Below, piece after piece: positions 16,559-25,681 of a stretch of DNA of 64,000 bases. Each line of letters begins with the position of its first letter. The stretch's first letter is position 1. This DNA is from Nocardioides sp. T2.26MG-1 (GTDB lineage: Bacteria > Actinomycetota > Actinomycetes > Propionibacteriales > Nocardioidaceae), in the NCBI RefSeq assembly GCF_950101795.1, contig NZ_CATNLZ010000036.1, forward strand, positions 62,001 through 126,000. Direction: 5' to 3'. Both the position numbers and the translations under genes were made by a program. Below the pieces are notes generated by a model. It worked only from the letters and a program-made list of their open reading frames with translations, searched no databases and had not been told where the DNA came from.

Positions 16559-18241
16559 TCATCGTGCAGCGATCGCTGCCCAGTCAGCTGTCTCCAGGAA
16601 GCGCTGCACACCTACCGCATCCGTAAACGGCGCCGCCCTGAGGTGGCTGTAGTACGGAGTACCTTGCTTGGCGCGTACTCGCCCGTACTTGTCAGCGATC
16701 CGCGTGGCATACGTGACGACCACACCGTGGCGGGCACGCGAGAGCATCACCGAGAGCACGCGGGCGTCTTCGAGCTTTGCGGCCTGGGTGTTCGAGCGCC
16801 AATCCGGGATGACCCCGTCCTCTGCCCCGACAACAACGACCCAGTCGAACTGCTGCCCCTTCCCGACGTGGCCACTCAAGAGATGCAGCCCAGCCACCGT
16901 CAGAAGGGTGTCCTGGTCGCCCACCTTGATCCGGTCACGGATCTGCAACGGCGTCATGCCGTCGCGGAGCTTGTCGAGGCACCAGACCAGCGCATCAGCC
17001 AAGAAGCGCCTCGTGTCAGTGTCGGCAATCGTCCCAAGCTTGGCCGCCTCCCGGAGGTACTGGAGCGGGTCGGCGGCTGCTAGCGCTTCGGCAGCATTGA
17101 GGCGGACGAGCATGATCTTCATGAGTCTGGCCGTCTCGGTGTCGAGTACACCATCATCCCATCGGTAGACGGGAAGCCCAGACTGCTCGGCAATCGCGTC
17201 GACCGTCTCCCGCCGTGGTCCGTTCCGACAGATGATGCCGATGCGTTGTTGAGGGGCACACTCGAGGATGAAGCGAGCGAACTGCACCGCCCACTGTCCT
17301 TCTTGCGCTGCGTCGTTGAACGCTATCCCTGCTGCCAGACCGCCTCCAGGCCACGACTCACGCCGCGCCGACGTGAGGGTGAGCCCTCCGGTTAAGCCGT
17401 TCAGCGAGTTCACCATGCCGAGCACAGCTGGCGACGATCGGTGCGACTCGGCGAATTCGATGACATCGGGGCACTCGGCGCGGATCGCGGCGTCGATCTG
17501 CGTGGGCTGCGCGCCTGCGAAGCCGTAGATGCCCTGTGCAAGGTCGCCCGCATAGGTGGTCTTGGCGAGTCCGATCCGGTTCACGATCCGCAACTGCTGG
17601 GGCGTGAGGTCCTGGAACTCGTCGACTATGACGGCGCCGAAGTGATTCCGGTAGAGCTCAGCGACCGCGTCGTTGGCAAGGATCAGCTCGGCAACACGGG
17701 GAAGGTCGTCGTAGGTGAGACGGTTCTCGGCCAGCCGCTGCTGCTCAAGTTGCAGCGCTCCCGTCGCCCCACGTTCTCCAAGGAACGCGTCCACGCCGGC
17801 GTCGTCGAGCGGCTGCTGCTTAGCAAGACGCAGGGCCTCTTCTGACAGAGTGATCCAGTCCCACCCCCAACCCCAACTCAGGCATTGCTCGCGCACCCAA
17901 TCCGACTCGGGCAACTCCATCTCGGGGTCAAGGCCGATTACGCGCGCGTGGGCCCTGAAGATGCGAGCCGAGAGGCCATGGAAGTTGGTGACCGAGACCC
18001 GGTCGCGAAGTGCCGGCGACGACAGATATGACCGGAGCCGGTCGCGGATGTTGTCGCGCGCACGGTTGGAGAAGGTTGTGACCAGGACCTTGCGGGCACC
18101 GTCGGTGACGTTCCGGTCGATGAGACCCGCGACCCGCAGAGCAAGCGCCTCGGTCTTGCCACATCCTGCAGGCGCGACCACGAGCAGCGCGAGACCATCG
18201 TGGTCGCGGACTTTCTCCTGAGCCGCGGTGGGGGTGACCAT
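16559..18241 (-). CDS. gajB: GajB-like UvrD/PcrA-type helicase (Gabija)
   Basis: A 560-residue superfamily 1 helicase. Walker A is APAGCGKT (Lys29), Walker B is VIVDEFQDLTPQQ, motif III/IV is the GDLAQGIYGFAGA segment, and motifs V-VI are GKGQQFDWVVVVGAEDG and LSVMLSRARHGVVVTYA. The size and position next to an OLD-type nuclease match GajB, the helicase partner of Gabija anti-phage systems. In known systems GajB binds GajA and senses DNA ends or free nucleotides. It starts four bases after gajA, and is the last gene of a seven-gene minus-strand operon. A stand-alone repair helicase is less likely given the context. Confidence 0.85.
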   Translation of the reverse strand: MVTPTAAQEKVRDHDGLALLVVAPAGCGKTEALALRVAGLIDRNVTDGARKVLVTTFSNRARDNIRDRLRSYLSSPALRDRVSVTNFHGLSARIFRAHARVIGLDPEMELPESDWVREQCLSWGWGWDWITLSEEALRLAKQQPLDDAGVDAFLGERGATGALQLEQQRLAENRLTYDDLPRVAELILANDAVAELYRNHFGAVIVDEFQDLTPQQLRIVNRIGLAKTTYAGDLAQGIYGFAGAQPTQIDAAIRAECPDVIEFAESHRSSPAVLGMVNSLNGLTGGLTLTSARRESWPGGGLAAGIAFNDAAQEGQWAVQFARFILECAPQQRIGIICRNGPRRETVDAIAEQSGLPVYRWDDGVLDTETARLMKIMLVRLNAAEALAAADPLQYLREAAKLGTIADTDTRRFLADALVWCLDKLRDGMTPLQIRDRIKVGDQDTLLTVAGLHLLSGHVGKGQQFDWVVVVGAEDGVIPDWRSNTQAAKLEDARVLSVMLSRARHGVVVTYATRIADKYGRVRAKQGTPYYSHLRAAPFTDAVGVQRFLETADWAAIAAR

Positions 18242-18245
18242 CTGG

Positions 18246-19856
18246 TTATGCCGTGAACTCGTCCAACAGGCGATTGATACTCAGGATGCTCTTAGCCGTC
18301 GTCCCGTTTAGCAGCGACACGACGACCATGGCCGCTCGCACCTTGTAGCCCCTCCCCTTGCGCCGACAGAAGGCTGCGACGTCCTCGGCAGTACGTGTCC
18401 CGCCAGGGCCCGACGCAGCGCAAAGGGCTCGCTCGTTCCTTGAGAAGAGCGTCGACTCTTCGATGGCAGCCCACACGACATCCGCGCCGAGGGCCCCGAC
18501 GTACTCGGCCTCAAGGTCGGGATCGGAGACGTATGCCGAGTGCGTTTCGAGGTCGGCTTCCGGGATGCCAAGCTTGTTCGCGGTATCCGCAGCGGCGTCC
18601 TTGTCGATGAGGAGCGAGAGAGGAATGTCGAAGCCGCTCTTGCCGAAGAGCTTGATGATCGCACCCATGTCGCCAGACCCATCGGTCTCCATGAGCGAGA
18701 TTCCGAGCCGGTCAAGGTTGCTTCCGGTCAGCTCACCGATCGCTTCCAAGATGATCCGGTCGGACACACCCTCGACCGCAATCACGCGGCGTGCGGTGAG
18801 CGGCTCGAGCTTGTCGCGAACCCACCAGTGCACGACCATCCGCTCGTCATCAGAGAGGAAGTTCGCGGTCGGCTGCACGACGTGGCCGCCGGTACGTACC
18901 GCGACAATGCAGTCAGGCTGAAAGGCACCCACGATGTCTGCCGAGTGGGTCGCGAGGATCTTCTGGTTTGGCCCGCTCTGCAGCAGGCGTGCGAGGCTGC
19001 GCTGACTGGTCGGGTGAAGGTGAACTTCTGGCTCATCAATGCCAACGACGTTCGCACCCACGCTTACCAGGTCGTAGAGCGCAAGCGCGTACAAGGCCCG
19101 CATCCCGTCCGACTGCTCCGAAAGGTTGCGCGGCACGCCGCCCTTTACGACTTGGAGGCGCACATCGCTGAGTACGTCACTGTCAGCGGTCGCGCCGGGA
19201 ACCAGCAGCAGGTCGTCCTGCGCCACTGCATCAGGAAGCGCTCGGCTTAGCTGGCTTGCCAGGTCACCTCTGAGTGCCCCGAGCGCCGTCGAACTCTTGA
19301 GCTGTTCCTGCAGCTGCGCAGCCAACTTGTCGAACTCAGCCTGCTCCGCGCCGAGCTCCACCTGCTCCAGGATCTCGTCCAGTGCGGAGCGTCGGTCCTC
19401 GCGCAGATCCCGACTCATCGCAGTCGCGCCGAGGAGCTTCCACCCAATGGCCTGCAACTGCTGACGCGAAAGTTGGCGGTTGTGCCCTGCACCGTGCGCG
19501 CGACGCTCAACGATAAGCGTCTGGTTCGCGTCATATGTGGCCTCAAGCCGCAGCGTGAGCGACTTATTGCCGCTGGCGTCAACGTTGATCTCGTCCGGGA
19601 ACACCGCCTCGTCGTCCGGGGTGAAGTCGATCAGATCTGCCTCGACAACAAGCGACTGCGCCTGGTCACGCAGGTCGTCGGGTGTCAGCCAGGAATAGAG
19701 CTGGGCGGTGCTTGCGCCGAGCAGCAGGTTGAGGCAGCGCAGGACGGACGACTTACCGACGTCGTTCGGGCCAACGAGCACCAGGTGCTGGCGCACCTCC
19801 AGCTCGACGTCCTGAAGGCGGCTGTGATTCGTGATCGCGAGTCTGGTCAGCCGCAT
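18246..19856 (-). CDS. gajA: GajA-like OLD-family ATPase/TOPRIM nuclease (Gabija)
   Basis: A 536-residue protein with an N-terminal ABC-type ATPase and a C-terminal TOPRIM nuclease. Walker A is VGPNDVGKSS (Lys35), Walker B is VVGIDEPEVHLHP, the H-loop is ATHSADIV, and the TOPRIM motifs are VIAVEGVSDRIIL and LLIDKDAAAD. This is the OLD (class 2) layout of GajA, which nicks phage DNA in a nucleotide-controlled way. It begins three bases after the GIY-YIG gene and ends four bases before the helicase. The pair GajA-GajB is the recognised core of Gabija; function here is inferred by family and synteny. Confidence 0.87.
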   Translation of the reverse strand: MRLTRLAITNHSRLQDVELEVRQHLVLVGPNDVGKSSVLRCLNLLLGASTAQLYSWLTPDDLRDQAQSLVVEADLIDFTPDDEAVFPDEINVDASGNKSLTLRLEATYDANQTLIVERRAHGAGHNRQLSRQQLQAIGWKLLGATAMSRDLREDRRSALDEILEQVELGAEQAEFDKLAAQLQEQLKSSTALGALRGDLASQLSRALPDAVAQDDLLLVPGATADSDVLSDVRLQVVKGGVPRNLSEQSDGMRALYALALYDLVSVGANVVGIDEPEVHLHPTSQRSLARLLQSGPNQKILATHSADIVGAFQPDCIVAVRTGGHVVQPTANFLSDDERMVVHWWVRDKLEPLTARRVIAVEGVSDRIILEAIGELTGSNLDRLGISLMETDGSGDMGAIIKLFGKSGFDIPLSLLIDKDAAADTANKLGIPEADLETHSAYVSDPDLEAEYVGALGADVVWAAIEESTLFSRNERALCAASGPGGTRTAEDVAAFCRRKGRGYKVRAAMVVVSLLNGTTAKSILSINRLLDEFTA

Positions 19857-19859
19857 GTA

Positions 19860-20636
19860 CTACTCCGCTCCGCCTTCTGGGTCTCCGAGGTCCGCGTCGA
19901 TGTTGAGTACGCGAACCTGATCGCTCGTCTGTGCATCGAGTACGGCGGCGTTCTCGGCCATGCGGCGAGCCGACTTGAGGCGGAGGTCTACAGCGACGTC
20001 ACCGTCGACGCTGACCTCAGTCGCGATTGCAAAGTCGATGGAGCCGCCCATCATCAGGTGCTCAATGATTTCCAGGTGGATTCGCCGACTCGTCCGCTGC
20101 GTGGAGCGATCAGTCTTCGCGCCGCGATAGTTGCGCGCTCGTCGGGCGAGGTCCTGCGATTCCCCGATGTAATACGTCCGCACCCCGGCGTCATCGGTGC
20201 CGAAGTCGTAGCGATACAGCCCGGGCTTGCTCGGGAGTGTCGGGAAGTCCGGCACCCCTGCACTGTCGAGAGTGACCGCTCCAGCCAAGCGCCACGTCAG
20301 GCTGAGCGAGACGCTCAGTGACTCGAGCTCCGGGAGATCCTGCACAGCGACCTGCTGACGCCCGGATGATCGACCTGGGTGGACTCGGCCGTTGAGAGCG
20401 CTGGAACCGGCGCCCAGGGAGAAACCCAGGTTCTGTAGCCAGCGCCGCGAATCCTGAGACTGGAACTCCGATCGCTTTGCGCCAGTTGCAAGTGCGATCA
20501 CCTGCTTGACCGGCCACCGAACGCAGTCGATCTCGACCCAGTACTCCTGGATTTCCTCGGGCGTGCGGTCGCGCAGCCGCCCCCGGATCAGGTCTGGGGT
20601 CAACTCGTACGGCCGCCCGGCGAGCTTGATCTGCAT
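19860..20636 (-). CDS. GIY-YIG nuclease-like protein of the defence operon
   Basis: A 258-residue protein starting at the ATG at 20636, which shares one base with the stop of the metallopeptidase gene (TGATG). The C-terminal half has a GIY-YIG core: GLYRY, a spacer, YYIGES, then the basic DLARRARNYR that usually carries the catalytic arginine, and an acidic helix LEIIEHL. The N-terminal about 75 residues (EYWVEIDCVRWPVKQVIAL, then a basic RRWLQNLGF) resemble a short domain that I recall at the start of several restriction-type proteins. A role in cutting or sensing DNA with GajAB or HsdR is inferred. I know no described system with this gene in this place. Confidence 0.72.
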   Translation of the reverse strand: MQIKLAGRPYELTPDLIRGRLRDRTPEEIQEYWVEIDCVRWPVKQVIALATGAKRSEFQSQDSRRWLQNLGFSLGAGSSALNGRVHPGRSSGRQQVAVQDLPELESLSVSLSLTWRLAGAVTLDSAGVPDFPTLPSKPGLYRYDFGTDDAGVRTYYIGESQDLARRARNYRGAKTDRSTQRTSRRIHLEIIEHLMMGGSIDFAIATEVSVDGDVAVDLRLKSARRMAENAAVLDAQTSDQVRVLNIDADLGDPEGGAE

Positions 20637-21373
20637 CAGGCGCCGCCCTCGGCCTCGGTCCACTCCTCGTCAGCGAGTGGCGCGGCATTGAGTTCGTCGC
20701 GCAGAGCGCGCCAGTTCGGCAGGTATTGATCCATGAGCGAAACGAAGCGCTCGCCGTGACCACGCTCGCGCAGGTGAGCCATCTCGTGGACAACGATGTA
20801 CTCCAGGCAGCGCGGATCCTTCTTCGCTAGCTCAACGTTGAACCAGAGATGCGCGGAGTCAGCGCTACAGGAGCCCCACTTGGTCTTCATCCGGCGTACG
20901 GTCCAGCTCTCCACCTGGCGACCTGTCACCGGCTCCCACTTGGCGATCAATGACGGAATCGCACGCTTCAACTCGCGGCGATACCAGTTCTCCAACACGC
21001 GCAGACGAACGTCGTCGTCGCTGCCTTTTGGTGCAACGACCCAGAGCGTCTTGCCAGCGAGCTCAACGCCGTGCCGTCCGGTGCGGGACACATCGAGGAT
21101 GTAACGCTGGCCCCAGACGTAGTGGCTCTCCCCCGAGACCATGTTGCGCTTGGTCTGGCGGGGTGCGGACTGCAGTTGTTCGCGTTGCCGTTTGATCCAC
21201 GGCAGACGCTGGATCACCGCGAGCCGAATGGCTTGGTCGTTCAAACGGTTCGGTGCCGCGACACGAACACGACCAACTGGCGGGTGCACCGATATGTGGA
21301 GGTTCTTGATGTCCTTGTAGATGACGTCGATGCCGATACCCCCGACCGTGAGGTACGCGCTACTCGTACTCAT
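20636..21373 (-). CDS. YgjP-like zinc metallopeptidase (DUF45) linked to type I restriction
   Basis: A 245-residue member of the YgjP/DUF45 family. The zinc motif is HEMAH followed by GHGERF, and the family signature RRMKTKWGSCS stands before it. The N-terminal part is a basic beta-rich domain. Proteins of this family are often encoded beside hsdR, where their role is not known; control of HsdR by proteolysis has been suggested but is speculative. The gene overlaps hsdR by 14 bases and the GIY-YIG gene by one base. Confidence 0.88.
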   Translation of the reverse strand: MSTSSAYLTVGGIGIDVIYKDIKNLHISVHPPVGRVRVAAPNRLNDQAIRLAVIQRLPWIKRQREQLQSAPRQTKRNMVSGESHYVWGQRYILDVSRTGRHGVELAGKTLWVVAPKGSDDDVRLRVLENWYRRELKRAIPSLIAKWEPVTGRQVESWTVRRMKTKWGSCSADSAHLWFNVELAKKDPRCLEYIVVHEMAHLRERGHGERFVSLMDQYLPNWRALRDELNAAPLADEEWTEAEGGA

Positions 21374-24300
21374 GGCGTGCCTTAATAAGGTTGAACAGCT
21401 TCTCGAATTCCTGGGCGCTGAAGTCCGGCGGAAGAACCGAGCGGATCGCCTTGGCGAGTGCGCGCTCCTTCATCTTGTTGCCGACCCAGTCGTGTAGACG
21501 CTCCCGCCGCACGGTCTCGTCGACGAGCTCGGCCAGGTCCGAAGGAAGCCCAGAGTCAACGAGTGCCCGCTGCGCACCGTCCTTCACCCAGTTGTCGTAC
21601 GTGACGTCATCGGACTCCCCCGTGCCGACCTTCTTCGCGAGGTCGAGCAGCCCCTGCAGGAATGTCTTGTACTCGATGGCCTGTTGCTTGCGCTGCTGGA
21701 TGAGCGCACTGAGCAGTTCCGACATCTTGTCGTAGTACTTCGGGTTCATCGCCTGCTCGTCGACGATGGTCTTGCGGACGTTGTTGATGATCGTCTCGGC
21801 GACCGCGTCCTTGTCCTTCTTGATGCCGTCGGGCAGGTTGTTGAGCGCGTCTTCGCCCCGCTCAACGATGAGCTGCACGAGACCCTTCTCCTCAAAGGTC
21901 GCGACGATCTCCGGGGGCTGCGCCTGAATGTAGGTATCGAGTAGCGCACGCATGCCGGCCTCGAACTGCTTCAGGTCGACGTTCTCGTTGGCACCGAGCT
22001 TGACCTCGTCTCGCACATCGGCAAAGTGCTTGACCTCGGCCTTGATGGAGGCCGCTTCGGCGTCGGAGTACCCGGCCTCGGCCATCTCGTTCGCGATAGT
22101 GGTGTAGGCCCGCACCAGCGACGACACGCCCTTGTACAACTCGACGCGGAGCGGCTCGTTGGCCTTGAGCTGCTCGGCATTGCCGGCCTCCTTGGCACAG
22201 AAGTAGTGCTGGTACTGCAGCGTCTGCTTCGGTGCAGCGACAGGCTCGCAGAGCAGCCGCAGGAACTCGAGTGCCTCGTCCAGGTCCTTGCGACCGTCGA
22301 CCAAGCGATCCTTAAGGAGCCCCTCGATGTCTTCCTCGTCATAGCCCTCGAATGCGTCAGAGGTGTAGTCGGTGATCGCTCCCTCCAGCGACTTGAACAA
22401 GTCGCGGTAGTCGACGATGTAGCCATACTCCTTGTCGTCGCCGCCGAGCCGGTTTACCCGGCAGATCGCCTGGAACAAGCCGTGGTCGTGCATGGCCTTG
22501 TCGATGTAGAGGAAGGTTGCGTCGGGCGCGTCGAAGCCGGTGAGCAGCTTGTCGACCACGATGAGCAGACGCATCTGGCCAGGCTCTTCGACGAACCGGC
22601 GCTTCACCTCCTTCTCGAACTCATCGACCCGAGCCACCGCGTCGTCGGCCGGGACGCCAAAGAAGTCCGCGAGCATCTGGCGGTAGATCTCGTACTGGCG
22701 GATCTTCTCGGTCTTGCCGTCGCCGGCGTCCTCCTTAGAGATCTCCGATGCGCTCGGCACGTAGCTCGTGACGATGGCGACCTTGTCCTTGAAGCCCGCC
22801 TGCACAAAGAGGTCGTAGAACCGGCACGCCTGGTAGATGCTGTCGCTGACCAGAATTGCGTTGCCGCGACCGTCCATGAGACGAGGCTTCGTCTCCATGT
22901 CCATGAGGATGTCCTGCACGATCTGCTTGGTGCGCCCCTCAGAGGAGAACACCTTCTGCATCGTGCCCCAACGCTTCTTGAGCGTGGCCTTGGTCAGGTC
23001 CGTTAGCGCCTTGGTCTTTGCCTCGAACCACTGGTCAACCTTGGTGGGGCTGCTCAGATCCTGCTCGACGTCACGAGCCTCGTAGCGCAGGTCCAGCACG
23101 ACACCGTCTTCGACGGCCTCGTCGAACTTGTAGGTGTGGATGTAAGTGCCGAACGTGGCAATGCTCGTCGCCTTATCGGTCTTGAGCAGCGGAGTACCGG
23201 TGAAGCCGATGAACATGGCGTCCGGCAGAAGGCTCTTCATAGCGGCATGCATCTTGCCCGACTGCGTGCGGTGAGCCTCATCTACGAAGACAAAGATGTT
23301 GCCCTTCGCCGAGAAGTCGGGAGGCAGCGTCTTGTGCAGCTGCGCGATGAAGTCGTCGCTGGCTTCGTCGAGCTCCTTCTCGTCGTCTCCTCCGCGGAAC
23401 TTGTGCACGAGCGAGCAGATCAACCATGGGTTGTGGGAGTTGAGCTTGCCGATGAGGTCGGCCCCGCCGGTGGCGCGGTAGATGCTCTCGTCGACGCCGC
23501 CGAAGACGGACTCGATCTGCTCATCCAGCTCGGTGCGGTCGGTGATGACAATGACCCGCGCGTTGTGCTGGTTCTCGTGGATCCACTTGGCCAGCCAGAC
23601 CATGATGAGGCTCTTGCCGGACCCCTGGGTGTGCCAGATGATGCCGCCTTCGCGCTTGGCGATGCGCTCCTGCGCAGCCTTGATCCCGAAGAACTGGTTG
23701 TGGCGCGGAGCCTTCTTGATGCCCGCATCGAAGACGATGAAGTCATGGATGAGCTCGAGGAGTCGCTCCTTGCTGCACATCTGGAGCAGGGCGCGGTCCA
23801 GCGGCTCCTCGATCTCGGACGGCTCCTTCCAGGAGAGCCAGTACTTCTCAGGGGTCTGGATGACGCCGTAGCGCAGACCCTCCACGTCGTTTCCGGCGAA
23901 CACGAACTGCACCGTCGAGAAGAACGGCCGGATGAAGTGCTCGTCCTGGTTGCCGATGTTCTGCCGGATGCCCTCTGACGCGCTCACCTTCGAGCGCTTC
24001 AGTTCGATGACACCGAGCGCGATGCCGTTGACGTAGAGCACGACGTCGGGGCGCTTGTTGTGCGCGCCCTTGATGGAGACCTCCTCCGCGACCGCGAAGT
24101 GATTCTTCTCGGGGTTGTCCCAGTCGATGAGGTGGACGGTCTCGTACTGGTCCCCTGCCTCGCGCTTGACCTTCGCGCCGTAGCGCAGCAGCTCGTAAAC
24201 CTCGCGGTTTGCCTCGTAGAGCTTGCGCGCGCCGCCGACTGTCGCACGAGTCTTGAGTTCGTGGATAGCGCGTTTGACCAGGACGTCGTCGTAGCCGCGC

Positions 24301-24452
24301 TCGTCGAGGTACGCGCGCAGAAGTTCCTCCTCCACGTGGGAGTTGCCCACGCGGTCCTGCCAGTCACCGCGGTAGTCGTACCCGAGCTGCTTCTGGAGCA
24401 GCTTCACGACGCGGATCTGGGTCTTGCGTTCGGGCTGGCCAACTTCACTCAT
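21360..24452 (-). CDS. hsdR: Type I restriction enzyme, R subunit
   Basis: A 1030-residue motor and nuclease subunit that translocates and cuts unmodified DNA as part of the HsdR2M2S complex. The N-terminal PD-(D/E)xK nuclease is marked by RPDVVLYVNGIALGVIELKRS. The SF2 motor has Walker A HTQGSGKS, DEAH in FVFVDEAHRTQSGKMH, GFTGTPL, and the C-terminal motif VDKLLTGFDAP with QAICRVNR. A helical domain about 300 residues long completes the normal length. It overlaps hsdS by four bases. Confidence 0.96.
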   Translation of the reverse strand: MSEVGQPERKTQIRVVKLLQKQLGYDYRGDWQDRVGNSHVEEELLRAYLDERGYDDVLVKRAIHELKTRATVGGARKLYEANREVYELLRYGAKVKREAGDQYETVHLIDWDNPEKNHFAVAEEVSIKGAHNKRPDVVLYVNGIALGVIELKRSKVSASEGIRQNIGNQDEHFIRPFFSTVQFVFAGNDVEGLRYGVIQTPEKYWLSWKEPSEIEEPLDRALLQMCSKERLLELIHDFIVFDAGIKKAPRHNQFFGIKAAQERIAKREGGIIWHTQGSGKSLIMVWLAKWIHENQHNARVIVITDRTELDEQIESVFGGVDESIYRATGGADLIGKLNSHNPWLICSLVHKFRGGDDEKELDEASDDFIAQLHKTLPPDFSAKGNIFVFVDEAHRTQSGKMHAAMKSLLPDAMFIGFTGTPLLKTDKATSIATFGTYIHTYKFDEAVEDGVVLDLRYEARDVEQDLSSPTKVDQWFEAKTKALTDLTKATLKKRWGTMQKVFSSEGRTKQIVQDILMDMETKPRLMDGRGNAILVSDSIYQACRFYDLFVQAGFKDKVAIVTSYVPSASEISKEDAGDGKTEKIRQYEIYRQMLADFFGVPADDAVARVDEFEKEVKRRFVEEPGQMRLLIVVDKLLTGFDAPDATFLYIDKAMHDHGLFQAICRVNRLGGDDKEYGYIVDYRDLFKSLEGAITDYTSDAFEGYDEEDIEGLLKDRLVDGRKDLDEALEFLRLLCEPVAAPKQTLQYQHYFCAKEAGNAEQLKANEPLRVELYKGVSSLVRAYTTIANEMAEAGYSDAEAASIKAEVKHFADVRDEVKLGANENVDLKQFEAGMRALLDTYIQAQPPEIVATFEEKGLVQLIVERGEDALNNLPDGIKKDKDAVAETIINNVRKTIVDEQAMNPKYYDKMSELLSALIQQRKQQAIEYKTFLQGLLDLAKKVGTGESDDVTYDNWVKDGAQRALVDSGLPSDLAELVDETVRRERLHDWVGNKMKERALAKAIRSVLPPDFSAQEFEKLFNLIKARHEYE

Positions 24453-25681
24453 GCCGCTGCACCCATTCCTGGGAGACGAGTCGACCCATTGAGCAGCTGC
24501 TGCGCTACGCCCTGCTTGATGTTTCGCAACTTCTCAACCTCTCGCTGCAACTGAGCAATCTCGGCCTCTGCGTCGCGAATGGCTGAGGCGATTGCGCGCT
24601 GCTCGTCCGGTTCAGGTACCGAGACGTTGATGCGCGAGAACTCGGGCCATCTGAGGCTCCCCCGGCGGTTCACAGAGGCGTTGGTGGCGCGAGCGAATTC
24701 CTGTCGGAACGAGTCGAGCTTCAGTTGCCTGTGCAAGAAGAACGTGTCCGTACCCCTGACCGGGCGCATCACCACGTAGATCGGACTCACGAGCCCCCGT
24801 TCCGCCAACTCCTGGACACCGATCGAGCCCTCCTCAACGTGGTTGGCCGGATAACCGATGTCTCCATGGTGGATCACCAGGTAGTTGCTGAGGTCACGGC
24901 TGAACACCTGGTTCTTGAAGAAGTCGAGCGAGCGGACGAAGCCCTGATGCTTGGTACAGCTCAGAACTTCAAGCGCCGCCGCAGCAGCGTTGCGCTCTGT
25001 CCGCGGCTCCAGCACCTCAGCAATGGGAACCCGTTTCCAGTCAGCGGCGAAACCAGGCAAACGAATCCGGCCAGTCAACAGCACCTGCGTTAGCCCGAGG
25101 TGCATGGCGCGCTTCTTCGCAACCAGAGCGGATTGCCTGACGATTGACGAGCGGATGTCGTCGAGCACACTTGCGATCGCCTCTTGCTCCGGCTTGCCAG
25201 GAAGGAAGACGCGAACCGACTTGAGGTCGCGCTGCCCGACGTTGGCACGAATGGCACCTTGCGAACGGGCAATGATCTGCCCTCGCACTGCGGAACTACG
25301 CAGGACGTACTGACTGAACCCGCGGTCGAGCAACGACGTGCGCGGCCGGCCACGAAACACGAAGCCGCCGAAGACCACCGGCTCCTCGCCAACGTAGACG
25401 GAGGTCATACCCACCTCGTCCTGAGTCTCCGAGGTCCTGTTGAAGAGGACGTCTCCGGGCCGGACGAGATAGCGAGCCACAGCGTCCGAGGACAGTGCGA
25501 CGCGGCCCGGAATGTCCTTCTCGGTTAGAGCCTCGTTGTTGACAACCTCCATCACGTTGGCGAATCGGACGCCGCGTCCGTAGGCAGCTTTGCCGGCGTT
25601 GACGCCGTTGCTGAAGTCCAGGAGGTCCCCGAGTCGATGCTCAGACCAGTCCGAGGGAAATGGTGGCGTTCCCAGCGACAT
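24449..25681 (-). CDS. hsdS: Type I restriction enzyme, specificity subunit
   Basis: A 410-residue DNA-recognition subunit with two target-recognition domains, about residues 10-160 and 215-365. Each is followed by a coiled-coil conserved region: PEQEAIASVLDDI...VAKKRAMH and PDEQRAIASAIRDAEAEIAQLQREVEKL. The repeated ...QVLLTGRIRLPGF and ...QLLNGSTRLPGM segments mark the two halves. The bipartite target sequence cannot be read from the protein. Its start shares one base with the hsdM stop (TGATG). Confidence 0.95.
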   Translation of the reverse strand: MSLGTPPFPSDWSEHRLGDLLDFSNGVNAGKAAYGRGVRFANVMEVVNNEALTEKDIPGRVALSSDAVARYLVRPGDVLFNRTSETQDEVGMTSVYVGEEPVVFGGFVFRGRPRTSLLDRGFSQYVLRSSAVRGQIIARSQGAIRANVGQRDLKSVRVFLPGKPEQEAIASVLDDIRSSIVRQSALVAKKRAMHLGLTQVLLTGRIRLPGFAADWKRVPIAEVLEPRTERNAAAAALEVLSCTKHQGFVRSLDFFKNQVFSRDLSNYLVIHHGDIGYPANHVEEGSIGVQELAERGLVSPIYVVMRPVRGTDTFFLHRQLKLDSFRQEFARATNASVNRRGSLRWPEFSRINVSVPEPDEQRAIASAIRDAEAEIAQLQREVEKLRNIKQGVAQQLLNGSTRLPGMGAAA

